From Bacillota bacterium (GTDB lineage: Bacteria > Bacillota > Clostridia > Lachnospirales > Lachnospiraceae), in the NCBI GenBank assembly GCA_023410575.1, contig JAEYPP010000038.1, positions 1 to 53,778 on the forward strand: 53,778 nt of DNA, given 5' to 3'. Shown here piece by piece: positions 41,505 to 50,173 of the stretch; position 1 is the stretch's first letter; each line of letters opens with the position of its first letter. Under the pieces are notes generated by a model that searched no databases, was not told where the DNA came from, and worked only from the letters and a program-made list of their open reading frames with translations. Made by a program: the position numbers and the translations under genes.

Positions 41505-42505
41505 ATATCAATATATACTATGGTGGGAGAGGATTGATCGAGGATCCTACAATTTATGTAATGAATAAGTTAACTGAGGTTTTATCAGAATTGCGAGTAA
41601 ACGTAACACGCTATAACTTATTTGAACAAAAAAATAGTATAACTATGATGCCAAATACATTAAAAGAGGCAGATGGTGTGATTTTAGCCGTAAATGTTGA
41701 ATGGATAGGGATTGGTGGATTCATGCAACAATTTTTAGATGCATGCTGGCTTTATGGCGATAAGCAAAAAATAAAGAAAACTTATATGTTTCCTGTCGTT
41801 ATTTCAAATACGTATGGAGAAAAAGAAGCAATAGGTACGTTAACATCTGCATGGCAGCTATTGGGTGGTATAGCTCTAGATGGTGTTGCTGCATATGTAG
41901 AGAATCATGTTGATTTTGAAACCAATCCTAATTATGCAAAACTGATAGAAAAAAAAGCCGAAACATTGTATCGAATTATTAATCAAAAAATGGAACAACT
42001 TCCAAGTAGCAACTATACGATGGTTCATAAGATGCTGTCGACAGCACAAATTGAATTGACGCCTCAAGAGGGAGAACAGCTTTCTAAATATGTTTCTGAC
42101 GATACATATGTGAAAAAGCAAAAAGAAGATATTGAAGAACTAGCACAGCTATTTAAGGGAATGCTACAAAATGAAGGAAATGATACAAAGAATGAATTTA
42201 TAAAAAATTTTAAAGAGAATTTTAAACCACAAGGGAATAATATTAATACATCAGCTACAATTAATATGACAGATGTGAAAAGAACCTTAGTTATTGATGT
42301 TAGTGGTTCGCAATTGAGTTGTTCTTATGGTAGCAAGGACGACGCAGATGTTATTGTAAAAACAACACGTGATATTGTAAATAAGCTTGTAAATGGCCGA
42401 ACAACCTTTCAAGGTGCGTTTATGTCAGGTGAATTAATAGCCAAAGGGGACTTTCAGGCACTTCGTAGATTCGATCAATTATTCCAATTTACGATTTTGT
42501 CTTAA
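41501..42505 (+). CDS. Flavodoxin-like / SCP2 sterol-binding fusion protein
   Basis: 334 aa. The first about 170 residues look like an NADPH-dependent FMN reductase or flavodoxin-like fold (GGRGLIEDPTIYVMNKL; ADGVILAVNVEWIGIGGFMQQFLDACW; VVISNTYGEKEAIGTL). A helical linker (about 175-240) joins an SCP2-like domain (about 245-334, ending NGRTTFQGAFMSGELIAKGDFQALRRF), a fold that binds hydrophobic ligands. It is coupled to the rhomboid gene. A role in a redox or lipid process at the membrane is inference. Confidence 0.75.
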   Translation: MNINIYYGGRGLIEDPTIYVMNKLTEVLSELRVNVTRYNLFEQKNSITMMPNTLKEADGVILAVNVEWIGIGGFMQQFLDACWLYGDKQKIKKTYMFPVVISNTYGEKEAIGTLTSAWQLLGGIALDGVAAYVENHVDFETNPNYAKLIEKKAETLYRIINQKMEQLPSSNYTMVHKMLSTAQIELTPQEGEQLSKYVSDDTYVKKQKEDIEELAQLFKGMLQNEGNDTKNEFIKNFKENFKPQGNNINTSATINMTDVKRTLVIDVSGSQLSCSYGSKDDADVIVKTTRDIVNKLVNGRTTFQGAFMSGELIAKGDFQALRRFDQLFQFTILS

Positions 42506-42530
42506 ATAACCAATGAAAAGGAGAAGTTTT

Positions 42531-42800
42531 ATGTTCCGTTTGTGGGCGAAAGTCATGAAGAATAATCATTTAGTTAATGATATGGTAGTTTGTAATGACG
42601 ACAAGAAATTATCGAGAACAAAAAAAATTTTTGAAGCGCTAGAAGAAGTATGTAATAAATTCGACTTATCAAAACCAATTTGGTTAGAGTCTACCATCAA
42701 AGACTTTAAAATTCATAATAAGACAAGATTTACCCAGGATAGTTTTATAGAGACTATTGAATTTGATTATCTTGAAATACATGTAATAGAAGAGGATTAG
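42531..42800 (+). CDS. Small conserved-looking protein of unknown function
   Basis: 89 aa, soluble, no signal peptide. I do not recognise a family. The segment SRTKKIFEALEEVCNKFDLSKPIWLESTIKDF is followed by KTRFTQDSFIETIEFDYLEIHVIEED, a pattern that suggests a compact alpha-beta protein. Start: ATG at 42531 with AAGGAG 7 nt upstream; the in-frame ATG at 42513 is before this RBS. It lies 25 bp after the flavodoxin-SCP2 gene and is probably the last gene of that unit. Confidence 0.75.
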   Translation: MFRLWAKVMKNNHLVNDMVVCNDDKKLSRTKKIFEALEEVCNKFDLSKPIWLESTIKDFKIHNKTRFTQDSFIETIEFDYLEIHVIEED

Positions 42801-42876
42801 CCCAATCAGTTACAATATAGAACTAAATTAGATTTGTTTTACTGATAACATTTTAATACATGGAAGGAATAGGTGA

Positions 42877-43851
42877 ATGAGAAAAATCTATCATAAACAT
42901 AAGGTAATATGTCTGTGTTGCCTATCAATTGTTCTTTCTTCGTGTAGTAGAAATGGAAATGAAGAAAGTAATTCGAGTTATACTATACAAGAAATTATTC
43001 CTACTACGCAATTAGAGGTTTCAAGTGCTATAGAACCAACACAAGTTCCAAAAGTAGAGTTGACACCTACAGTTGATATGTTTTCAGATACATTTAATGA
43101 AGAAAGAGAGCAACAAGCCATGAATTCAAAAAAGGAAGTAAAAGAGCTTGGAAGTGTTTTAGACCCAAGTGATTTAGAACTGATCGATGAGGAAATAGTG
43201 GATTTGATTAGTCACACACCAGCCAAGTCAATAATAAAGGTTTATACTGCGAATGCTGCAACGCTTTCTCAATGCTTTGAAATTCAGAAAATCCCAATAT
43301 CAGTATACAGTCGTATGGAGAATAAGTCATATAGCGAGGGATGTACTACAAAGTTAAGCAATCTTCGTTATGTACGAGTTTTGCACTATGGATTTGATGG
43401 TGAAATTCATATTGGAGAGCTTGTGGTAAATCAGTTAATAGCTGAGGACATTGTTGATATTTTTAAAGAGCTATTTGATGCCAAATATCCAATTGAGCAG
43501 ATTGTATTAATAGATGACTATGATGCTGATGATAATACGAGCATGGAAGCGAACAATTCTTCAAGCTTTAATTTTCGTTATGTTGAAGGGACAACAAAAT
43601 TATCAAATCATGCATATGGTTTAGCGATTGATATAAATCCATTATATAACCCATATGTTTATACTAATTCTGGGAAAGAGGTTATAGTACCAGAAATAGG
43701 TGCAATGTATGCTGATCGTTCGATAGATTGTGAGTATTTTATCAAGAAAGACGATATAGTTTATAACGCATTTATTAAGAGAGGTTTTACATGGGGTGGC
43801 GATTGGATAAATTCCAAAGACTATCAACACTTTCAGAAAGTATTCCAATAA
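42877..43851 (+). CDS. Lipoprotein with M15-type peptidase domain
   Basis: 324 aa. A lipoprotein signal (hydrophobic 10-22, lipobox LSSC with Cys23) is followed by a low-complexity linker rich in S, T and E and then a C-terminal peptidase domain of the M15 D-Ala-D-Ala carboxypeptidase/endopeptidase type (about 185-324). Zinc-binding elements are SNHAYGLAIDINP (His and Asp) and WINSKDYQHFQ (last His) with a Trp-rich GFTWGGDW before it. It probably trims peptidoglycan at the outer face. RBS GGAAGGAATAGG is present. Confidence 0.88.
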   Translation: MRKIYHKHKVICLCCLSIVLSSCSRNGNEESNSSYTIQEIIPTTQLEVSSAIEPTQVPKVELTPTVDMFSDTFNEEREQQAMNSKKEVKELGSVLDPSDLELIDEEIVDLISHTPAKSIIKVYTANAATLSQCFEIQKIPISVYSRMENKSYSEGCTTKLSNLRYVRVLHYGFDGEIHIGELVVNQLIAEDIVDIFKELFDAKYPIEQIVLIDDYDADDNTSMEANNSSSFNFRYVEGTTKLSNHAYGLAIDINPLYNPYVYTNSGKEVIVPEIGAMYADRSIDCEYFIKKDDIVYNAFIKRGFTWGGDWINSKDYQHFQKVFQ

Positions 43852-43881
43852 ACGACATTAACTTTTATGAATGCTATATTG

Positions 43882-43911
43882 TTGATTAATTTTATAATAA
43901 TATGTTATAAT
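43882..43911 (+). promoter_or_regulatory. dnaX promoter
   Basis: TTGATT, 18-nt spacer, TATAAT; 44 nt upstream of the dnaX ATG. Confidence 0.55.
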
Positions 43912-43955
43912 AATTAGCACGAGTTTTAGGTTAAGTGAAAGGAATGTGTGATAAA

Positions 43956-45509
43956 ATGTCATATATGGCTCTTTATAGAAAATTTAGACCAGATTCCTTT
44001 GATGATGTTAAAGGGCAGGATCATATCGTTACTACTCTTCGCAATCAGATAAAAGCAGAAAGATTAGGTCATGCATATCTATTTACTGGAACTAGAGGCA
44101 CAGGAAAGACTTCAGTTGCAAAAATACTCGCAAAAGCGGTTAATTGTGAACATCCTGTGGATGGTAATCCGTGTAATGAATGTGCTATGTGTAAAGCAAT
44201 TCAGGTACAGGCTTCTATGAATGTAATAGAAATCGATGCAGCATCAAATAATGGCGTTGATAATATAAGAGAAATTGTTGAAGAAGTTCGATATTCACCA
44301 ACAGAAGGTAAGTACAAGGTTTATATTATTGACGAGGTGCATATGCTTTCGGCAGGTGCATTCAATGCGTTACTTAAAACTTTGGAGGAGCCACCAGCTT
44401 ATGTCATCTTTATTCTAGCTACGACAGAAGTGCATAAGATTCCAATTACAATACTTTCTCGTTGCCAAAGATATGATTTTCACCGAATTACAATTGATGA
44501 CATCACCTTACGGTTGCAAGAATTAATGGATAAAGAGCATATTGATGTAGAAGAAAAAGCGCTTCGATATGTAGCAAAGGCAGGAGATGGATCTTTACGT
44601 GATGCACTAAGCCTATTGGACCAATGTATCGCCTTCTATCTTGGAAAAACCTTGACCTATGAGAATGTACTAGACGTACTTGGGACAGTAGATATTGAGG
44701 TATTTGCACGAATGTTACGCTATATTCGTAAAGGGTCTGTTACAGAATGTATACGATTACTAGAAGAGTTGATTATAAATGGACGTGAACTTGGTCAGTT
44801 TACTGTTGATTTCACGTGGTATTTAAGAAATCTATTATTAGCAAAGACTTCAGATGATATTGAGGATATTTTAGAAGTGTCGAAAGAACAGTTAGAGCTA
44901 CTAAAGCAGGAAGCTAAAAGCTGCGAGATGGAATTGCTCATTCGATTTATTCGCATTTTCTCAGACTTATCCAATCAAGTGAAGTATGCAAGTCAAAAAA
45001 GGGTAATTATAGAGGTTGCCCTAGTTAAGTTATGTAAACCTATGATGGAAACCGATTTTGAATCACTATTACAAAGAGTGAGTTATTTGGAAGAGAAGCT
45101 GGAAAATGGAATTTCATTCGTATCAGATTCGAAGATGGAAAAGAATAATCCTGTGGAGCCTGAACAACCAATGGAATTGCCCAAAGCAATAAGTGAAGAT
45201 TTAAAGTTAGTAGCTCAAAATTGGAGAGAAATCGTAAATCGTGTTGGTTCACCAGAAAAGATAACTTTAATTAGTGCAAAAGTTGTTCCGGGTGAAGGAA
45301 ATATGATAACATTATTATTTGAGAGTGAAGTGGATGAATGCTTTATTAAACGGGAAACACAACTTCAGAAAATCAGGAAAGCAATACAGGATGTTATTCA
45401 TAAAGAAGTATTAATACAAACTAAGACAGTAAATAACAAAAATGAGTTAAATCGGTATGCTGATTTGACAAAATTAATAAAAAAAATTCCAGTCGAGTAT
45501 GTGGATTAA
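43956..45509 (+). CDS. dnaX: DNA polymerase III subunit gamma/tau
   Basis: 517 aa. It forms the clamp-loader motor of the replicase. The start MSYMALYRKFRPDSFDDVKGQ is typical. Walker A GTRGTGKT (45-52), zinc ligands C64, C73, C76 and C79, Walker B IIDEVH (124-129), and ALLKTLEEPP with the arginine finger SRCQRYDF are all present. The C-terminal part after about 370 is the tau region. Start: ATG at 43956 matches the family; in-frame ATG (43944) and GTG (43935) are less likely. It heads the dnaX-ybaB-recR cluster. Confidence 0.95.
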   Translation: MSYMALYRKFRPDSFDDVKGQDHIVTTLRNQIKAERLGHAYLFTGTRGTGKTSVAKILAKAVNCEHPVDGNPCNECAMCKAIQVQASMNVIEIDAASNNGVDNIREIVEEVRYSPTEGKYKVYIIDEVHMLSAGAFNALLKTLEEPPAYVIFILATTEVHKIPITILSRCQRYDFHRITIDDITLRLQELMDKEHIDVEEKALRYVAKAGDGSLRDALSLLDQCIAFYLGKTLTYENVLDVLGTVDIEVFARMLRYIRKGSVTECIRLLEELIINGRELGQFTVDFTWYLRNLLLAKTSDDIEDILEVSKEQLELLKQEAKSCEMELLIRFIRIFSDLSNQVKYASQKRVIIEVALVKLCKPMMETDFESLLQRVSYLEEKLENGISFVSDSKMEKNNPVEPEQPMELPKAISEDLKLVAQNWREIVNRVGSPEKITLISAKVVPGEGNMITLLFESEVDECFIKRETQLQKIRKAIQDVIHKEVLIQTKTVNNKNELNRYADLTKLIKKIPVEYVD

Positions 45510-45528
45510 TGAAGAAAGGAGCATTATA

Positions 45529-45885
45529 ATGGCAAAACGAGGAGGATTTACAGGTGGTATGCCTGGAAACATGAATAATCTAATGAAGCAGGCCCAGAGA
45601 ATGCAAAAACAGATGGAAGAAAAAACAAAAGAAATAGAAGAAAAGCAGTGGGAGGCAAGTGCAGGTGGTGGAGCTGTAACAGTAACAGTATCTGGTAAAA
45701 AAGAAGTGATTTCTGTAAAATTATCCAAAGAAGTTGTCGATCCAGATGATGTTGAAATGTTAGAAGACCTTATCGTAGCTGCAACAAATGAAGCATTACG
45801 TAAAATGGAAGAAGAATCTTCAGAAGCAATGAGCTCTATCACAGGAGGACTTGGTGGTTTAGGTGGTTTAGGTGGTATGTTCTAA
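45529..45885 (+). CDS. Nucleoid-associated protein YbaB/EbfC family
   Basis: 118 aa. It contains the YbaB core: MKQAQRMQKQMEEKTKEIEEKQWEA and VTVSGKKEVISVKLSKEVVDPDDVEMLEDLIVAATNEALRKMEEES. The dimer binds DNA; its exact role is unsettled. The C-terminus is Gly/Leu-rich (GGLGGLGGLGGMF), a low-complexity tail. Start: ATG at 45529 with AAAGGAG 8 nt upstream. Classical neighbour of dnaX and recR. Confidence 0.93.
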   Translation: MAKRGGFTGGMPGNMNNLMKQAQRMQKQMEEKTKEIEEKQWEASAGGGAVTVTVSGKKEVISVKLSKEVVDPDDVEMLEDLIVAATNEALRKMEEESSEAMSSITGGLGGLGGLGGMF

Positions 45886-45924
45886 ATCTATAATTATGAA
45901 ATAATAACAGATAATATCTTTATT

Positions 45925-45955
45925 GAGCCTAAGATTAAAATCATAGGCTCATTTT
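45925..45955 (+). terminator. Terminator behind the YbaB gene
   Basis: GAGCCTA (plus GAT) pairs with (ATC plus) TAGGCTC, followed by ATTTTAT. recR would then need its own promoter or read-through. Confidence 0.7.
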
Positions 45956-46089
45956 ATGTCATAAAACAGTAAGATTTATCCTTAACAGTAAGAATATAAT
46001 GGCTTATGGTTTTTAGATAAATATTGAAAATTATGGTATAATAAAGTATGATTAAAACATGAAAAAAAAACGGGAATTTAGGTGGAAAA

Positions 46090-46686
46090 GTGGATTATTA
46101 TAGTACACAGATAAGTAAATTGATTGAAGAATTAGGAAGGCTTCCAGGAATTGGCGCAAAATCTGCTCAAAGACTGGCATTTCATATTATAAATATGCCC
46201 AAGGATCAAGTGGAACGTCTCGCTTCAACTATTATTGAGGCTAAGAGTAATGTAAGATATTGCAGTATTTGTCAAACACTAACAGATAAAGAAATATGTC
46301 CAATATGTTCTAGTGAAAAAAGGAACAGAGAACTTATCATGGTTGTAGAAAATACAAGGGATTTAGCTGCATATGAGAAGACTGGAAAATATGATGGTGT
46401 TTATCATGTGCTTCATGGAGCAATATCTCCAATGCTTGGAGTTGGACCTGCCGATATCCGATTAAAAGAGTTAATGTTAAGACTTCAAGGGGAAGTGGAT
46501 GAAGTTATTATAGCGACAAATTCAAGTCTTGAAGGAGAGGCTACAGCAATGTATATTAGTAAGTTAATAAAACCTGCTGGGATAAAGGTATCACGGATAG
46601 CAAGTGGAGTACCAGTAGGTGGGGACTTAGAGTATATTGATGAGGTTACGCTACTACGAGCATTAGATGGAAGAGTGCAGATATAA
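46090..46686 (+). CDS. recR: Recombination mediator RecR
   Basis: 198 aa. RecR acts with RecF/RecO in loading RecA at gaps. N-terminal helix-hairpin-helix (LGRLPGIGAKSAQRLAFHI), a zinc motif C58-x2-C61-x8-C70-x2-C73, and a Toprim domain (ELIMVVENTRDLAAYE.. LHGAISPMLGVGPADI). GTG start with GGTGG 4 nt upstream. The following gene lies 19 bp downstream. Confidence 0.95.
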   Translation: MDYYSTQISKLIEELGRLPGIGAKSAQRLAFHIINMPKDQVERLASTIIEAKSNVRYCSICQTLTDKEICPICSSEKRNRELIMVVENTRDLAAYEKTGKYDGVYHVLHGAISPMLGVGPADIRLKELMLRLQGEVDEVIIATNSSLEGEATAMYISKLIKPAGIKVSRIASGVPVGGDLEYIDEVTLLRALDGRVQI

Positions 46687-46705
46687 TTAACAAGAGGAGG
46701 ATATT

Positions 46706-47821
46706 ATGGATCAGGAGAATGTATTAACTGGTGGAATTGATGCACTTTATACGATGAAGGAAAACTTGTTAGAACTTGAGGGTTATAAAGAACAGAGTCA
46801 AACATTAGCAGCGAAACAAGATCAGTTGGAAAAGCAGATTAAGGTGAAAGAAAAAGCAATTTCAGAAGAGATAATACAAACTGTAAAAAAGCGCAGATCA
46901 GAAGTTGAAGACTCATATGATGAGCAAATGGACAAGATTAAGAGTCGAATAAAAAAAGCAAAAGCGAAAAGAGATAAAGAAAAGATGGCTCAAGTGTCTG
47001 AACGAATCAAGGAAGAGACATCTGATTTAAATGCCGAAAAAGTTCGCCTGAAAGAAGAGTTAAGATCAGTATATGAGAAAAATCATATTCCAAGGATACT
47101 GAACAATTCTTATTACCATGCTTTATTCATGCCAAGATGCCTAAAGGATTTTGTAAAGATAATTATAACAATGATAGTAACACTATTTGTGATTCCTTAT
47201 GGTGTATATAAACTTCTTCTTCCTCAGAAGACAATTTTCTTGGTGATTGATTACATTATAACAGTCATTCTCTTTGGTGGTCTCTATTTGTGGATTAATT
47301 CTAAGACAAAGGAAAACCATTCAGATGCAATAATTGATATTCGTGCAATCCGTGCCAAACAAGCTAAAAATCAGAAGCGTATTCATGCAATAGAAAAAGA
47401 TATCAGAAAAGACAAAGACGAAAGTACTTATAGCCTAGAAGATTTTAATTCGGAATTACAAGAATTGGATTCTGAGCTAAAGACCATTTCGGAAGAAAAG
47501 AAAGAAGCAATAGTAGAGTTTGAAACGAGAACGGGAAAAGTTATTGAAAGTGAGATACGAGAGCAGTATCGTCCTGATATGGAAAAGCTAAAAAGTGAGC
47601 ATGAACAATTTAGCGTAGAACTTAAGCAGGCAGATGAAAAGGTAAAACTCTTTTCCATCGAAATTGCCAATAAGTATGAATCTTTTATTGGAAAAGATAT
47701 GATGGTTGTTTCAAAAATTGATACTATGATAGAGCTGATCAATTCTGGAAAGGCAACAACGATTGCTCAAGCTCTAGCTATGTGTAAGGAATCTGTCGTA
47801 GCAGATACACAGAAAGAGTAA
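46706..47821 (+). CDS. Coiled-coil membrane protein of unknown function
   Basis: 371 aa. A long charged helix (about 25-130, rich in K and E) precedes two membrane segments (about 150-170 and 178-197), followed by a second coiled-coil stretch (about 215-335). The soluble ends look symmetric around a hairpin of two helices. I do not recognise the family. The C-terminal MMVVSKIDTMIELINSGKATTIAQALAM may be a small helical module. It is probably co-transcribed with recR; RBS AAGAGGAGG lies 6 nt before ATG. Confidence 0.78.
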   Translation: MDQENVLTGGIDALYTMKENLLELEGYKEQSQTLAAKQDQLEKQIKVKEKAISEEIIQTVKKRRSEVEDSYDEQMDKIKSRIKKAKAKRDKEKMAQVSERIKEETSDLNAEKVRLKEELRSVYEKNHIPRILNNSYYHALFMPRCLKDFVKIIITMIVTLFVIPYGVYKLLLPQKTIFLVIDYIITVILFGGLYLWINSKTKENHSDAIIDIRAIRAKQAKNQKRIHAIEKDIRKDKDESTYSLEDFNSELQELDSELKTISEEKKEAIVEFETRTGKVIESEIREQYRPDMEKLKSEHEQFSVELKQADEKVKLFSIEIANKYESFIGKDMMVVSKIDTMIELINSGKATTIAQALAMCKESVVADTQKE

Positions 47822-47842
47822 TTAGGATTGTTGATTATGGAT

Positions 47843-47910
47843 AAAGGCATCTTACAATTTTGTGAACCACGCTTTAGTTTGCGTTGCATAAGATTGCAAG
47901 ATGCCTTTTT
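47843..47910 (+). terminator. Terminator of recR-downstream unit
   Basis: AAAGGCATCTT pairs with AAGATGCCTTT, with an inner CAAT/ATTG pairing; ends in TTTTT. Confidence 0.88.
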
Positions 47911-47947
47911 GGTGCGAAACAAGATTTTTACTTACAAACTACTTTGT

Positions 47948-48511
47948 TCATAATTTGAAAAGACAGTGGTTGATACCTTGATAGATATGGTCTACAAGAG
48001 TCATAACAGTATTGAGTCGAGTCGTTTGCAATAACATCTGGTCGAATAATCCAGATAAATTTACAATTCCAGTAATGAATAGGTCACCCACATATGGCAA
48101 ATCCTTATCCACACCAGCACCCGGCTTTAGTGGACCTTCACCGAGTGTAAAGTATCCTACGTGAGATGCCTTTCCAAGTGATGCATCGATTGCAATAACT
48201 AATGGATTAGCATTATCTGCATATATCTTATCCATAGTCTCCTTTAGATTTTTTGCATGTACAGGCTCATCAAGTGTACCATAAACGGAATACTTATGAC
48301 GATTAAATGAAGATAGTTTATAGCCAAGGAGTGGGCCAAGACAGTCTCCGGTTGCACGATCAGAACCAATACATAAGAAAACGAGATTTCTCATCTTATA
48401 ATTATTTGTTTCAAGCATATTTACTAATGTATTACCAAAATCAAATGGAGCGCGATATTCTTTTGAGTCAAAGTAAAAAATCTTTCTATTCTTCTCCATA
48501 TATTGTTTCAT
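47948..48511 (-). CDS. YyaC-like sporulation protein (GPR-fold)
   Basis: 187 aa. It matches YyaC proteins, related to the spore protease GPR/HybD fold: NLVFLCIGSDRATGDCLGPLLGYKL, a middle segment VYGTLDEPVHAKNL, VIAIDASLGKASHVGYFTLGEGPLKPGAGVDKDLPYVGD. These proteins occur in endospore formers; the exact role is unclear. Start: ATG at 48511 (the second in-frame ATG, at 48499, is possible) with AAAGGTGG about 10 nt upstream; a TTG at 48532 lies inside the RBS area. It is convergent to the coiled-coil gene. Confidence 0.88.
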   Translation of the reverse strand: MKQYMEKNRKIFYFDSKEYRAPFDFGNTLVNMLETNNYKMRNLVFLCIGSDRATGDCLGPLLGYKLSSFNRHKYSVYGTLDEPVHAKNLKETMDKIYADNANPLVIAIDASLGKASHVGYFTLGEGPLKPGAGVDKDLPYVGDLFITGIVNLSGLFDQMLLQTTRLNTVMTLVDHIYQGINHCLFKL

Positions 48512-48837
48512 TGGGGAAAATCCACCTTTCAATTTACTCTTAATTCTGCTAAAGAAAAAAGGTTGTCTCTATAAAGATTATTTCCGACCTATACGAAGAT
48601 AGACATGAAATCGTATGTGATTAATACTGTATTTTCGACTTAAGTAGCAAGTTATTTTCAAAAAAAAGTGGAAATTACGTGAACGAACTAGCCGAGTAGG
48701 GAATGAACTAGAAAAGGAACGATAAATTGAAGTATTTCTCTTGTGAAAATTGACAAAAATAGCAGAGTGCTTGTGATACCATCTCTTTATTAGATTAATA
48801 AACCGTTAAGCTATCTTATTATGGAGGGACAGGCATT
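48512..48837. other. Intergenic region between yyaC-like and LysM genes
   Basis: 326 bp without an ORF. For the + strand gene there is TTGACA (48750-48755), an 18-nt spacer and TGATAC (48774-48779). Two GAACTAG copies (48684 and 48707) lie 16 nt apart and may be incidental. No terminator, RNA or repeat was recognised. Confidence 0.5.
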
Positions 48838-50097
48838 ATGGCAGATAGGTCAGATAATCATGACATCTTTATTACTGATTCGGAGAAAGTGAATTTAAAA
48901 GTAAAAACTCCAAAGAATGTTCGTCAGATTGGGAAAATTGGAGATGGATTAAGAATCTATGTAGAAGATTATGTTAAAACATATACAAAGCAATTAGTAG
49001 AAGGAGATTACACTAGCCATTGCATTGCAGTACTAGTTGGTGAATATAGAAATACAGATCATGAGAGGAATGTTTTTTTATATGGCGCCATTAAAGTGGA
49101 TGTTGAGAGCAATGAACAGGAGAATGTTTTTACAGAAGGAGTCTGGACAGAAATTTATGAAAAGATAAAGGAGTATTTTCCGGATGCAGAAATTGTAGGA
49201 TGGTATTATGGCGGGACAGGTTTTGAAAGGGAGGACTTGTCAATCTTAGAACAGATACATATTAATAATTTTGCAGGTAGAGACAAGGTATTATTTACCT
49301 ATGATGTGATTGAGAAAGAGAATAATTTCTATCTATTTGACGGGGTATCATTAGTTTTGCAAACAGGATACTACATTTATTATGAAAAGAATGAAGAGAT
49401 GCAAAACTATATGGTAGATCATAAAAAGATTAAGAGGGAGGAAGAGGCCGGAGATCATACAATGCGTGCAGTACGTACGATTTTGACAGAAAAGAAATCT
49501 TTGGCCAGCCCAGAGAAGGAGCAAAAACTTCTATTGCGGTTAGGATATGCAGCCGGCACATTAATGCTTATAGTTGCATTAATTGTTGGAGTAACGATGT
49601 TTAATAATAATCGGAGAATGGAGGAGCTAGAGGGAGATTTACAGGTGATGAAGAATAATATTTTTGAAAAGAATGCTGATATTGAGGAAGAAGACAGTCA
49701 GGAAGTCACATCCAAATCCGATAATAATAAGATTGTTTCCGATATAGATGATAATGAGATTGTATCGGAGATAGATAATAAGCAAGATGTAGAAGATATT
49801 GTATTGTCTTCAACACCAACACCAACATCAGAACCAACGACAGTTGCAAGTGAGCCAACATCAATTCCATTGACTCCAACGACGGCACCAGATGATTTGA
49901 CTCAACCAGTTGCCCAAATAGATCCATCATCTTTAACTGAGTATACGGTGAAAAGTGGTGATACGCTAGCTTCAATCTGCATAAAGGAATGTGGAAGCTA
50001 TGGAGTAATATCGACCGTAAAGGATTTAAATCAGATTCTAGATGAGGATATTATCTATGTTGGTCAGACTTTATTAATTCCAAAAAAAGAGCAATAA
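48838..50097 (+). CDS. Membrane protein with degenerate MPN-like domain and C-terminal LysM
   Basis: 419 aa. The N-terminal part (about 30-195) has the order of an MPN/JAMM fold (IAVLVGEYRN.. VFLYGAIKV.. IVGWYYGGTGF), but the zinc-binding H-x-H is replaced by YYGG, so a metalloprotease is not expected. A charged stretch precedes one membrane helix (about 236-258), a Thr/Pro-rich linker (about 320-365), and a LysM module (about 368-418; YTVKSGDTLASICIKECGSY) that would bind peptidoglycan outside. RBS GGAGG lies 9 nt before ATG. It begins a likely unit with the next two genes. Confidence 0.8.
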   Translation: MADRSDNHDIFITDSEKVNLKVKTPKNVRQIGKIGDGLRIYVEDYVKTYTKQLVEGDYTSHCIAVLVGEYRNTDHERNVFLYGAIKVDVESNEQENVFTEGVWTEIYEKIKEYFPDAEIVGWYYGGTGFEREDLSILEQIHINNFAGRDKVLFTYDVIEKENNFYLFDGVSLVLQTGYYIYYEKNEEMQNYMVDHKKIKREEEAGDHTMRAVRTILTEKKSLASPEKEQKLLLRLGYAAGTLMLIVALIVGVTMFNNNRRMEELEGDLQVMKNNIFEKNADIEEEDSQEVTSKSDNNKIVSDIDDNEIVSEIDNKQDVEDIVLSSTPTPTSEPTTVASEPTSIPLTPTTAPDDLTQPVAQIDPSSLTEYTVKSGDTLASICIKECGSYGVISTVKDLNQILDEDIIYVGQTLLIPKKEQ

Positions 50098-50173
50098 AAA
50101 TAGTGTTATTTATGTTAAAATAATGTATAATTGGAAAAGAAATAATGAATTACAAAATTAATTAGAGGATACT

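Noticed and set aside
43935..43955. Upstream dnaX starts (GTG 43935, ATG 43944)
   Set aside because: Family members begin at the MSYxALYRKFRP position; the added residues have no support.
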